Of a stretch of DNA of 64,000 nucleotides, positions 9,721-18,460 are shown in pieces. Location: assembly GCA_007674295.1 (NCBI GenBank), contig CM017456.1, forward strand, positions 1 to 64,000, written 5' to 3'. The position numbers and the translations under genes are program-made. How positions within the stretch are numbered: position 1 is the stretch's first letter; each line of letters starts with the position of its first letter. This stretch comes from Antonospora locustae. Its lineage: Eukaryota; Microsporidia. The notes under the pieces are model-generated. The model searched no databases, had not been told where the DNA came from, and saw only the letters and a list, made by a program, of their open reading frames with translations.

Positions 9721-10621
9721 GGAATCCATCCTCGTCTCGTTCTTTGCTCCTCCTCCGGCCCATGTTCTTTCTGCCATCATCTCATCTGCACAATTACGCT
9801 TGCATAAAATGCCACACCGGCTCTTCCATACATATGGGCTGCCTCCTTTCTGCTTTAAGCCCTACCCCTTTCTAGCATCGTCTTCTTTGAAATCCGAACA
9901 AAACGCCCCTTCTCCAATGCACCTCGTCTGTTCGCTCTCACGTACCATTCCAGGTGCCTCGATGTCAACTTCTAGCTACTCGCCCGAGATGCGCGTCTCT
10001 GCTCATCTTGCCTTCTGCTTTGCCTCCATGACTGGCTCCTGCTGCTTCTTCAAACGTCCTCTCTCCGAACGTGCCGTCCGCTCGTTACCGTAAAAATCTT
10101 GTGTCTGTGTTGTGTCGACCCTGCCTTTCCACCGACCCGATCTCGCTATGCACATGTGTTCCGTCAAACCTTGCAACACGAATGCATTCTGTCCTTGTAA
10201 AGAATCGTGCCCACAGGTTTTCGCCATGCACATTGTGCATGGCACGAGATTGTGTCTTTGTTGAATGGTCGATGGTGTCCGCAGCCCTCGCCATGAAATA
10301 ACATCATGGTAGGAATCTTCTACATTCTCCCGCCTAGGGTCTGCTCTCAACAGGCAGCACACCAGAAAAGAGTCGGTCGTCTTTCTGGCTACAACACGGC
10401 TGTCCTCTTTTTTGTGTTGGTCTCATGGTCCTCTCTCTTCGAACCTGTGCTTTTGCATTGTCTCTCTGGATAAGCCTTCCCGATTTTTTGCGGCCTGCTT
10501 GTTGTGACAGACGACAGCGCCGCTGTAAACGCTGCTGCCATCGTGCGAACGGGCTTATTGTGTGGATGCTAAACACAGTCTCCATGTTGCTAGTTCTCAT
10601 ACTGAATACGTGTCTTTCTAT
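9721..10621. other. About 900 bases without a supported gene
   Basis: Only short overlapping frames without motifs. Composition resembles the flanking pseudogenes, so this is probably degraded coding sequence, possibly the N-terminal part of the oxygenase. Confidence 0.5.
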
Positions 10622-10935
10622 GTAACCTCTATGCGACACTCTTTCCCTACAAAATACCTCGAAAGCTGCTCGCTTTGTATGTCACAGATGCACAGCCTCT
10701 CAAGCCTTGGCATCTCTGCTATTGCCTTTCAGTCCCCATCGCTTATACGGTTCTCTGAAACATTCAACTCCACAAGGTTCAGCTTCTGCATGTGCTGTGC
10801 GATCATTTCTGCTTGTATGTCACAATTTCTCATGATCAGTATTGCAAGCCTTGTCATACTTTCTACTGCTTTACAGTCTTCTTCGCTCTGGTTTGTGTTT
10901 TCTGAAGCATACAGCCCACAAAGCAAGAAAACCAC
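10622..10935 (-). pseudogene. Relic of the last LRR units of a B-type gene
   Basis: The minus strand reads LAILIMRNCDIQAEMIAQHM then NLVELNVSENRISDGD and a TGA where B genes have Trp (DEDW). In the same frame after the stop it continues KAIAEMPRLERL, then SEQLSRYFVGKECRIEV, paralleling the C-terminal cap of gene B. So a third B-type locus existed here; upstream parts are lost. Confidence 0.8.
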
Positions 10936-11339
10936 TACTTTGCAACGGCGGCGTCCTCACCCACTGCAAGGATAGGCTTCTAAGAAGACCCTGATGGCGA
11001 CGACAGTGTGGCAGAAAGGCCCTGCTGTGCGAGAAGAAGGCTCTGTCTTTGATGCAAACACGAGCAAGAGCGTCAACACGCTTGCGAGTGAGCTTACAAG
11101 CCACCTCGCCGCACACGGTGTTGGAAGATTACTTGTAGCGAGCATTCTCTGCGGCGTGCAGGACAAATGGCAGGCAGCACTGAGAGGAGCCAGAGGCTCG
11201 TGATGATGGGCACATTTGCCGAGAGACTTCTTGGAGCTGGCAACAGAATGAACACAAGCCTGGTTACGTGTGCAAGAGCAGCTGCTGCCTGAACAAGTTC
11301 GGACACAGAGACGCCCGTTTATTGATTGGAGCAGCTTTA
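10936..11339. other. Spacer with one doubtful 69-residue reading frame
   Basis: A plus-strand frame at 10994-11203 begins with ATG shortly after CCCTG and contains a run that could be helical (VNTLASELTSHLAAHG), but no family is recognised and an overlapping minus frame exists. Treated as unsupported. TTTATT motifs near 11318-11341 would provide the AATAAA signal of the next minus-strand gene. Confidence 0.35.
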
Positions 11340-13175
11340 TTAAAGTTTTCTGACTGGAAAGACATCTAAATTGTCTCGCGGCTGCAGCTCAATGCGTGCA
11401 CTGATTGGCACAGCTGCGGAAATGGTGAGAGTGTCGCTGTCCAGGTGCAGAAGTGCGTGTTTTGCATGCACAGAGAGCTGTGCATTCTCGCGGCACACGG
11501 CAAGATAGAAAAAGAAGAACTTGTCCTGCGCAGCAAGACACTCTGCGACATGTGCTGTACCGGGGATGTTGTGGAGATGCTCCACTGCGCAAAAGACCTC
11601 CTCGAAGCATCTCTTTGTCAGCGGAAAGTGCTCTGCAGCAAGTGCAATGAGCTTCATGCACATGCTCTGCACCCTGCCTTTTGCTTCTCGGCAGCAGCGC
11701 ACAACGTCGCTGAGACATCCAGAGCTCTGCATTCTTGCTGAGTAGAACAGTCTGGTGCCCTGAACAATGTCGAGAAGCACGCTCAGCACGGCACGCAGCA
11801 TTCCTGCGTCTCTGAATGCAAGAATCTCTGGCCAGAGCTTTGCAGCAAGGACGTTTGCGTTGTTTGTGCACACAGCTCCCAAATCATCTTTTGATATTCT
11901 CTCGTTGCAGCTGCTCTTGACCATGTCGACCGTGCCGGTCTTATTGCCTGCTGCAGAAGCTCTCACAGCTTCGTCGAGAATTGCAAACTGCCTGACAATC
12001 TCTCCAAGGATTCTGAGAACAGCAGCACGCATGTGTGCGTTGCCTTCGAGGTACAGGAGCTCATCGAACAAAAATCGAAGCTCCTCTCTGTCAAGCTCGC
12101 TCCTCAGCAGAACCAGATGGATGATCTCCAGGTACTCCATGCAGCTCTCTCTGTGCAAGTGCACAGCGTCCACAATATCAGGCAGCAGGCTGCAGACTTG
12201 TCTACGATATGCATGCACAACAAGGTTTCGGAGAGAAGTCATGTCTGCAATGTCTCTCTGGATGTGGTCAAGAACAACGCTGTAGTTCACATGCCGAAGA
12301 TCCACAGCCCTTACGAAGTACGTTGTGCCCATGGCGGGGTGCCTCAGGTATCTCAGAAGAACATGTGCAGAGACAGGTACAGATGACTTTTCGCGCATAT
12401 AGTTTTCAAAGTACATCTCCATGCTTGTGAAGTCTGCCCTGTGGCACTGCGTCATGCTTTGCTCGCTGACTGGACACAGATGGATCAGAGGACGCGGAAC
12501 CATGGTAAGAAACCGCGCCTGCAGCGCACGGATGATGTCCTCGGAACCCTCTATCCTTGCAAGGATGTCTACAAGCGATGTCCTGAAAACAAGCCTCTCT
12601 CTCTCCAGCAGCTTCGCTACAACAGCAAGAGTCGTTTCGGTCTCCTCCTCTTCCACGGTGTCGTTCAGTGTGTCGTACTCTTCGTCAGTCAGCGGCAAGT
12701 CTAGAAGCAGGAGCTTTTTCAGCACGAGGACACACATGGACGGTGCAAGAAGGTGCTTGAGCCGCAGGAGCGCGCTCTCAAACGCACGAGTCGGTGTGTA
12801 GAAGTAGAGAAAGTCAAAGATGCGAGACTGGCTGTAGTCGTCGAGTGCATTCACATTCTCAAGCACGGTGCACATTGCATACTCGGTGTCCCTCACAAGG
12901 GCGCTGCAGGTGCCTTTTCCACCAAGAATGCGAAAGTATGCAGAGAAGAGCCCCGGAAGCGATGCCTGGTGCACACGGGAAGAGACACATCTGAGCAGCT
13001 TCAGGTGTGTTTCGGATGTCTGCGCAGACATATTCTCTAGAGAGAGGCTGATCACGTACGGGGCGACTGTATCTGGAATCTCCGTGCCTGCAAAGTGCTC
13101 TGCAACTGCATGCAAAGCTTTGTCTCTGTTCGCTGTCCTCTCCAGCAGCATGGCGAGCTCACGTGTGCTGAGCAT
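11340..13175 (-). CDS. Helical (HEAT-like) repeat protein, unrecognised
   Basis: 611 residues, overwhelmingly alpha-helical with leucine-rich helix pairs throughout (for example SALLRLKHLLAPSMCVLVLK, then MEYLEIIHLVLLRSELDREE, then MRAAVLRILGEIVRQF). It resembles HEAT/ARM scaffolds such as adaptin, coatomer or importin-like proteins. No diagnostic motif lets me choose among them. An acidic stretch (VEEEETETT) lies near residue 175. The ATG is preceded by ACCC and lies only 17 bases after the HMG-CoA reductase stop on the same strand. The stop overlaps an AATAAA. Real gene: high confidence; function unknown. Confidence 0.8.
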   Translation of the reverse strand: MLSTRELAMLLERTANRDKALHAVAEHFAGTEIPDTVAPYVISLSLENMSAQTSETHLKLLRCVSSRVHQASLPGLFSAYFRILGGKGTCSALVRDTEYAMCTVLENVNALDDYSQSRIFDFLYFYTPTRAFESALLRLKHLLAPSMCVLVLKKLLLLDLPLTDEEYDTLNDTVEEEETETTLAVVAKLLERERLVFRTSLVDILARIEGSEDIIRALQARFLTMVPRPLIHLCPVSEQSMTQCHRADFTSMEMYFENYMREKSSVPVSAHVLLRYLRHPAMGTTYFVRAVDLRHVNYSVVLDHIQRDIADMTSLRNLVVHAYRRQVCSLLPDIVDAVHLHRESCMEYLEIIHLVLLRSELDREELRFLFDELLYLEGNAHMRAAVLRILGEIVRQFAILDEAVRASAAGNKTGTVDMVKSSCNERISKDDLGAVCTNNANVLAAKLWPEILAFRDAGMLRAVLSVLLDIVQGTRLFYSARMQSSGCLSDVVRCCREAKGRVQSMCMKLIALAAEHFPLTKRCFEEVFCAVEHLHNIPGTAHVAECLAAQDKFFFFYLAVCRENAQLSVHAKHALLHLDSDTLTISAAVPISARIELQPRDNLDVFPVRKL

Positions 13176-13192
13176 GGGTTCCTGCTGCGCAG

Positions 13193-14407
13193 CTACTCGC
13201 GGTTCAATCTGAGATGGGCATCCATGAGTGTGTTGTCCGCGATAGCAGCCATTCCAGACAGTTCGCCTGCCATCACTGCAGCAGCAACGGCCAGCGCAGC
13301 GTAGTTTGGCGCGACACCGCTGTCGAGCCTTCTGTCTGTCACGAAGAATTCGGAGTCTTTCTTGCTGAACTGCTGCAGAAAGCTTCGCGACGGCTCTAGA
13401 TGTGTACCGCCACCCACAGTTCCAACAATCACAGACGGCATGTACACAGAGACAGAAAGCGTGCTGCAGTCTCTTCTCTGCATAGCAAGTATGCAGTTGC
13501 TGGATTCCACAACATGGCCAAGATCCTGGCCCAGAGCCAGAAAGACCGCTGCAACGTAGTTGGATGCCTGGCAGTTGTGCCCGCCCAGCACAAGCGAGCT
13601 CCCTACAACAACCTTGGTGTGGTACACCCGGAGAATGTCTTCAATGCCGACGTGCAGAATGCTTCTGCAATGCTCTTCGTCGATAACTGCATTCAGCGAC
13701 ACGCGTCTTCCCCGGCCACACACAAAGTTGCCTGCAGACCACTTCTTGTCTGTGCATGTATTTGAGCTTATTGCAATAAGCGAGGCACCCTCAAACGCAG
13801 TGCATATGTACGATGCAATTGCGCAGCATGCCTTTGTTACCATGTTCATGCCCATTGCGTCGCCTGTGTAAGCATGCACTTTGACAAATACCTCGCTGCC
13901 GATAAGGTGCTCTGCTGTCACAGCCTTGACTCTAAGAAACCTGCTCGTTGCGTCACCCGCACGGCGAAGAACATCCTCGTTCTGTGGCAGCCACTTGTAT
14001 AACTCAAGTGCCAAGCGGAATGAACCTAGCTGCAGTGCAAAACCCCGTGTGATGCCCAAGTTCTCGACGGCGCCGTGTGCTCCGCCACAGGCGTTGATCA
14101 GCTTTATTCCTCTACACATCGACGCAACAAGTGCACCCTCTGTTGTGCAAAGCGGAACCCAGACGCTGAAATCGTTGATGCGCACTGCACGGTTTGAGAT
14201 TCCTAGCGGTACCTTCTTGTATCCGAGAATGTTCTCGCAGCACCTTCCGTGCACTTCGAAGAAGTCACCCGTTTCTAAGCCCCGAACATCAAGACCGCTT
14301 TTTGCAAGGCTCTCCAGAAGCCTCCTTTGCTTTACAGCCACATATGAGCTTGCAGCTTCTCGTCTGCATGTAGTACATTTTTCTGCGTCTGTGTGTTCAT
14401 GGTCCAT
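13193..14407 (-). CDS. HMG1: 3-hydroxy-3-methylglutaryl-CoA reductase (catalytic domain only)
   Basis: 404 residues. It converts HMG-CoA to mevalonate with NADPH, the first committed step to isoprenoids. Diagnostic motifs in order: CCENILGYKKVPLGI (57-70), TTEGALVAS with catalytic Glu90, TGDAMGMNM (181-189), CTDKK with catalytic Lys221, GRGR (231-234), GQD with catalytic Asp295, VESSNC, MPSVIVGTVGGGTHL (323-337), and the C-terminal DAHLRLNRE with catalytic His398. The large N-terminal membrane/sterol-sensing part of animal and fungal enzymes is absent, so the protein should be soluble. A Cys pair (C11, C14) lies at the N terminus. The upstream sequence contains AATTT and GCCC just before the ATG. 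The neighbouring STE24 uses prenylated substrates derived from this pathway. Confidence 0.95.
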   Translation of the reverse strand: MDHEHTDAEKCTTCRREAASSYVAVKQRRLLESLAKSGLDVRGLETGDFFEVHGRCCENILGYKKVPLGISNRAVRINDFSVWVPLCTTEGALVASMCRGIKLINACGGAHGAVENLGITRGFALQLGSFRLALELYKWLPQNEDVLRRAGDATSRFLRVKAVTAEHLIGSEVFVKVHAYTGDAMGMNMVTKACCAIASYICTAFEGASLIAISSNTCTDKKWSAGNFVCGRGRRVSLNAVIDEEHCRSILHVGIEDILRVYHTKVVVGSSLVLGGHNCQASNYVAAVFLALGQDLGHVVESSNCILAMQRRDCSTLSVSVYMPSVIVGTVGGGTHLEPSRSFLQQFSKKDSEFFVTDRRLDSGVAPNYAALAVAAAVMAGELSGMAAIADNTLMDAHLRLNRE

Positions 14408-14430
14408 CTGGGCAGTAACATAAATTGTAT

Positions 14431-15330
14431 TTAATCATCTTGTTCATGAAACCTAAAATATAGGCATCCAGTCTTTGGTATCTTCGAGACACTACTGCCA
14501 AACAGCTTTATTTTGATGGGGCGTTTCTTTGGAAAGCTCTGTTTAGTCCAAAAGTCCACGGACGCGTTTCTGATTTTTCCCAATCTCCGGTCTCTTCTGA
14601 GAAACCCCAGCCACCTTCTCTCTGCAACATGTGAAAGGAGCTCCAGATCGTCAGGGTACTTCGTGCAGTATGCAAGAATCTCTTTCTCTGGCAGAAACGG
14701 GTTGCACATGATCCTCTGCCGCTCTATATGCTGTCCCACGAAAAACCGTCTCAGCTCGGCACACTCATGGATGTCGAGTTTTCGTGCGTATTCTGCTTCC
14801 TCGACAAACATCAGGCTGTCAAGCATGTCCAAAAGACATCCGCTTCCCACACACCCCTTTCTGCTGCAGCATGCGTACATGTAGTCGAGTAGCACATGAA
14901 ACAAGTTTGTGTCAAAACTCTTGCGCAGCAGACTAATCATCTTCTCTTTGTTTTTGACGCACGATGGGTCTCCGCATGTGTCATTCGATGCGTGAAGCTC
15001 CAGCTCCAGAAACAGCCTTAGTCTGTCGAGCTCTGGTGACTTGACTGTAAAGCCCTGGTATCTTTCAAGTGCTCCGTGGAGATCGCCAAAGTATATGTAA
15101 GTTGCAATTATCTCAAGTGCTACGGTCTTTCTAAGCTTTGGGCCTATGATCTTCTGGAGCATTGCAAGTGCATGGTTCTTTTTTCCCGCCTGCCGGAGCA
15201 CATCAATGTATGCAAACGGGCTGTATGTCTTCAGAAGCGTGCTCTGCGACAGCGAGGCTGCGTGTGTGTCTTGGCATGCAAACTGCAGTATTTCCTCCTC
15301 TACAGGAGTGATGAGAGGATCTTCTGCCAT
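14431..15330 (-). CDS. Hypothetical helical protein, unrecognised
   Basis: 299 residues, mostly helical with a TPR-like stretch around residues 50-110 (ALEIIATYIYFGDLHGALER). A Cys-rich middle (CGDPSC near 118, then CCSRKGCVGSGC near 153-164) could bind metal. The basic C-terminal segment contains KKRPIKIKLFGSS and ends in YFRFHEQDD. The ATG is preceded directly by GCCC. It lies just upstream of HMG-CoA reductase on the same strand with a 23-base gap. No family recognised. Confidence 0.7.
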   Translation of the reverse strand: MAEDPLITPVEEEILQFACQDTHAASLSQSTLLKTYSPFAYIDVLRQAGKKNHALAMLQKIIGPKLRKTVALEIIATYIYFGDLHGALERYQGFTVKSPELDRLRLFLELELHASNDTCGDPSCVKNKEKMISLLRKSFDTNLFHVLLDYMYACCSRKGCVGSGCLLDMLDSLMFVEEAEYARKLDIHECAELRRFFVGQHIERQRIMCNPFLPEKEILAYCTKYPDDLELLSHVAERRWLGFLRRDRRLGKIRNASVDFWTKQSFPKKRPIKIKLFGSSVSKIPKTGCLYFRFHEQDD

Positions 15331-16998
15331 GGGCTATGTCTGTGTCTGCACAAACTAGCGGTGCCACTATATGAACTTCTGCTGTTCGGGCTGCCTGGCA
15401 CTACATCGATTGGAGGTTTCAGAGGACCTTCTGCGTTTTTCGAGAGACAAAGTGGAATGTACATGTCTCTGCATTCTTTCTGCACTGCGTTTTCGTTGCT
15501 TTTTGGTGGACACATGAACCACAAGCAAGCTATAAATCTAGTGTTAAGAAAGTACACTTCAAGAAGCCTGTGCACTCCACACCAGCTGCGCAGTGTCTGA
15601 ATTTGCTCCTGCAAGTTGATTTTGTACGTAAAACTTCATAAAGGGAATTTGATTACGTGGTTGGCCACAGCGTCTCAAGACTACTACGCCCCTGTCCTAC
15701 ACGGTGTCTTTCCTGGTTTGATCTCTACTCTGCAAGCCTACAATTTCGCACCAATCCACAATACGCTTGTTGTACTTCCGCCTGACATGTAAACAGCACA
15801 GATCTCAACATGCACTGGTCATGTGTGCATCTGGTAATCTTTTTAATGTAGCCCCTATAATTCTGAGCACCTTCTTTGACCGTTCATTCTATTCCTAGGA
15901 AACGTGTGAGTTCATTCTGCAAGCCAGCTACTGCTGTTTCGAGCTAACAGATGCTACTTGGTACCATGATAAGGCCTGCAATGCCGCAATTTGGCATTAC
16001 AGCAGTCTCCAGAATATTATACCCTGGCCTTTCCCCAGCGCTTATTGATTTGTTTCTTTTGCCCTCTCCTCTTTGGAGAGAGCGAGCACTTGCTGCAATG
16101 AAAAGCTCTGCTACATCACTTCTGCAGACTAACAATCAAACTCAATATCGCCCTCTTTAAGGATCCTGTGTTTCTGCGCAACTACTTTGTTGCTGCATTC
16201 CTATCTTGCCTGTTTTTATCTTATTGCGCTCTTATTCGTTTTGATTTCATTATAGCATTGCACTCGTCTTTTGTTATGTAGATGGAAAACTCATACTACG
16301 GCTGTTTGTGCATGGCTGATTATTATTTGCATTCATACTGTTTGAAGCAGAATTGCATATGTCGACCTCACAGTATTCAGAAAGAGCATTTTTCCGCCTG
16401 TGCAGCTCATATGACCTGTACAATAGAACACCCAAAGGTGTAACTGATGCCTATTCCTACACTTTCTCAACATAAATGTGTCGTTTTTGAATTCTTCTTA
16501 TGTGTGACAGCACACAACCGATATTGATTTGGAGAAAAGAGATACTATCAGACAGTGTGAGCATTATTCTCATGGATAGCTTGCATAGAAGAACCTGATG
16601 GCCTTCATCGAAAAAATTTGTACTTACAAGCATTCTGTCAGTATCTAATTTATATCTTTTAAGGAATATATTTTTAAGCAAGTGGTTGATTAAATTTTCC
16701 AGATTAAGGAGCCTCTTTAAACGTCTTACGGTTGCGGCACCTGTATGCACGTTGCATCGGGTTCGCGGTTAGAGAACATTTGCATCTTTTTCATCAGAGA
16801 TAAAAAACTGTATCTTGTTCGTAGTACAGATGCGTTTTTCAGCAACACAGTATGAAAATCATGTAGTGTTAAGAGATATGCAAAATGACTTTATCCGCAA
16901 TGGCCTGCTATATAGAATTGTTTACTAGAAGCGAATTGCAACAATCGGTGTAGGCGCGTCAGGCAAGCAGCATGAAAAGTGTTTATGACACAGTTGCT
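15331..16998. other. 1.7-kb spacer with no supported gene
   Basis: The composition drifts AT-rich. A minus-strand frame at 16457-16750 (97 residues, helical, ending HIRRIQKRHIYVEKV) lacks an ATG at its 5' end. A CCCGATG just upstream opens a different frame of 17 codons, so a small frameshifted or spliced gene is possible but unsupported. No tRNA-like T-arm was noticed. This is unusually long for the surrounding gene-dense block. Confidence 0.4.
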
Positions 16999-18330
16999 TC
17001 AGACCGAGCTGTGTAAGTGCGAGGCAAGTTGCATGTTTGTTGTAAATGCTGCTCTTGCAGGCGGGTTCTTTTTCAGCGCCAGAATACGCATGTGTGCTGA
17101 TGGATGGCCTGAAAAAAGAATCACAAATGGCAGGGGCATGTAAATCGGCGTCTCGTTGCAGAGCGAGAGATGGAAGAGACCTTTTCTGATGTCATACTCA
17201 GGTACTTTTTCGTATGAATAGCGGTCTGCAAAGTATTCGCACCTCCTCAAAAAAATGTTCATGAGCAGAGAGCACGCAATCACAACAGACAGAAAATTGA
17301 CGTAGTAGAGCACCTCTACAGTGACGGCGCGAAATGAGCTGGGTGCAATGACTGCATCGCCGACTTTTGCAAATACATGGGGGATGAACACAATTACAGC
17401 CAGGTGTGCAAACATGAATATCCAGTGAACAAGCGTCAGTGTTGTATCCTGCGCATGCCCTATTTCATGGCACAGTATGCCTGAAATGTCTTCAACAGAA
17501 AGCCTGGCGGAAATGTCTCCAATAAAGCATATCGGCTTGAAGAAGCCTATGGTCAAGTATAACGCATTGATTTTGCTTGATCTATGACATGTCTTGAGGA
17601 CTTTGTTATAAAACCCAGTCTCTTCCACAATCTTCTGCATTTTTTCAGGAAGCGTCTTGACATCAAACTTTTTTGAGAAAATAAGCATTATGGAGGATAA
17701 ATACTGCATTCCCACGATGTATGCAAACTGTACAAGCACCCGGAGACAATTGCTCCATTGCCTCTTGGAGTCCACCAGACTAGTGCTTGTGAACACACCT
17801 TTTGTAGCCAAGTGCAAGTGGAGTGCTGCAAGACAGACAAAAAAGAATATTGCTTTTTTCGAGGCTGATACCAAAAAGATTATGCTGTACACAACAAGCA
17901 GAAACACGATGAATATGAATGCGTTTCCAAGTACGTGATCTATGTTTCTGTGCATTGAAAGATCCACGCTCGCTATCCTTGCAAAAAACACAAGCAGGCG
18001 ACAAGAAGCGCTTCGGACTGTGCCGTTCAGAATAGCAACGTTGATAAGTGTTACTGTAGCTGCCTGTACGACTACAAACTGGCAAGTCCGCATGAGCTTC
18101 TTTGTGGCTGCGGTCTCCGACTTGTAAAATGCCTCATATTCGTTTTCTACCATCCTATGTAGCGTTGTGTCCTTGGGAAATGGGTTTTCTTTCCTTTTGA
18201 TCTTTCTTCTGTATCTAGCAAGCATGTGGAGAGAAACCGCCATCATGCACACCGCGACTGCATGTGGGAGGAGAATAGCTACCTCATAGCAACAGGGTGC
18301 AATGTTTGTTCTCAGTATTTCCAAAATCAT
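16999..18330 (-). CDS. STE24: CAAX prenyl protease STE24 (M48 zinc metalloprotease)
   Basis: 443 residues from the ATG that directly follows GCCC (an upstream TTG extension of four codons was rejected). It is a polytopic membrane protein with several hydrophobic helices. The zinc site is HEIGH at residues 288-292 with the third ligand Glu365 in CEYFADRYSYE. The family signature INALYLTIGFFKPICFIGD precedes the active site. It removes the terminal tripeptide from prenylated CAAX proteins (and processes a-factor-like substrates) in the ER membrane. Length is close to yeast Ste24 (about 450). Divergently placed relatives are absent; it is 130 bases downstream of RQC2 on the same strand. Confidence 0.93.
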   Translation of the reverse strand: MILEILRTNIAPCCYEVAILLPHAVAVCMMAVSLHMLARYRRKIKRKENPFPKDTTLHRMVENEYEAFYKSETAATKKLMRTCQFVVVQAATVTLINVAILNGTVRSASCRLLVFFARIASVDLSMHRNIDHVLGNAFIFIVFLLVVYSIIFLVSASKKAIFFFVCLAALHLHLATKGVFTSTSLVDSKRQWSNCLRVLVQFAYIVGMQYLSSIMLIFSKKFDVKTLPEKMQKIVEETGFYNKVLKTCHRSSKINALYLTIGFFKPICFIGDISARLSVEDISGILCHEIGHAQDTTLTLVHWIFMFAHLAVIVFIPHVFAKVGDAVIAPSSFRAVTVEVLYYVNFLSVVIACSLLMNIFLRRCEYFADRYSYEKVPEYDIRKGLFHLSLCNETPIYMPLPFVILFSGHPSAHMRILALKKNPPARAAFTTNMQLASHLHSSV

Positions 18331-18460
18331 GGGCTCGTCCAATACTTAGTCACAATCCGCATTCTGCGTGTGCTTCGAGAGCGCAAAACATGAACTCAAG
18401 AGCCACAATTCGCGCATGCTGCTGCCAACTGGTGCTGCTGGTCTCTTGTGAAGGAGTGAC

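Noticed and set aside
16457..16750. 97-residue minus-strand frame as a gene
   Set aside because: No ATG at its 5' end and no family match; left as a doubtful frame in the spacer.
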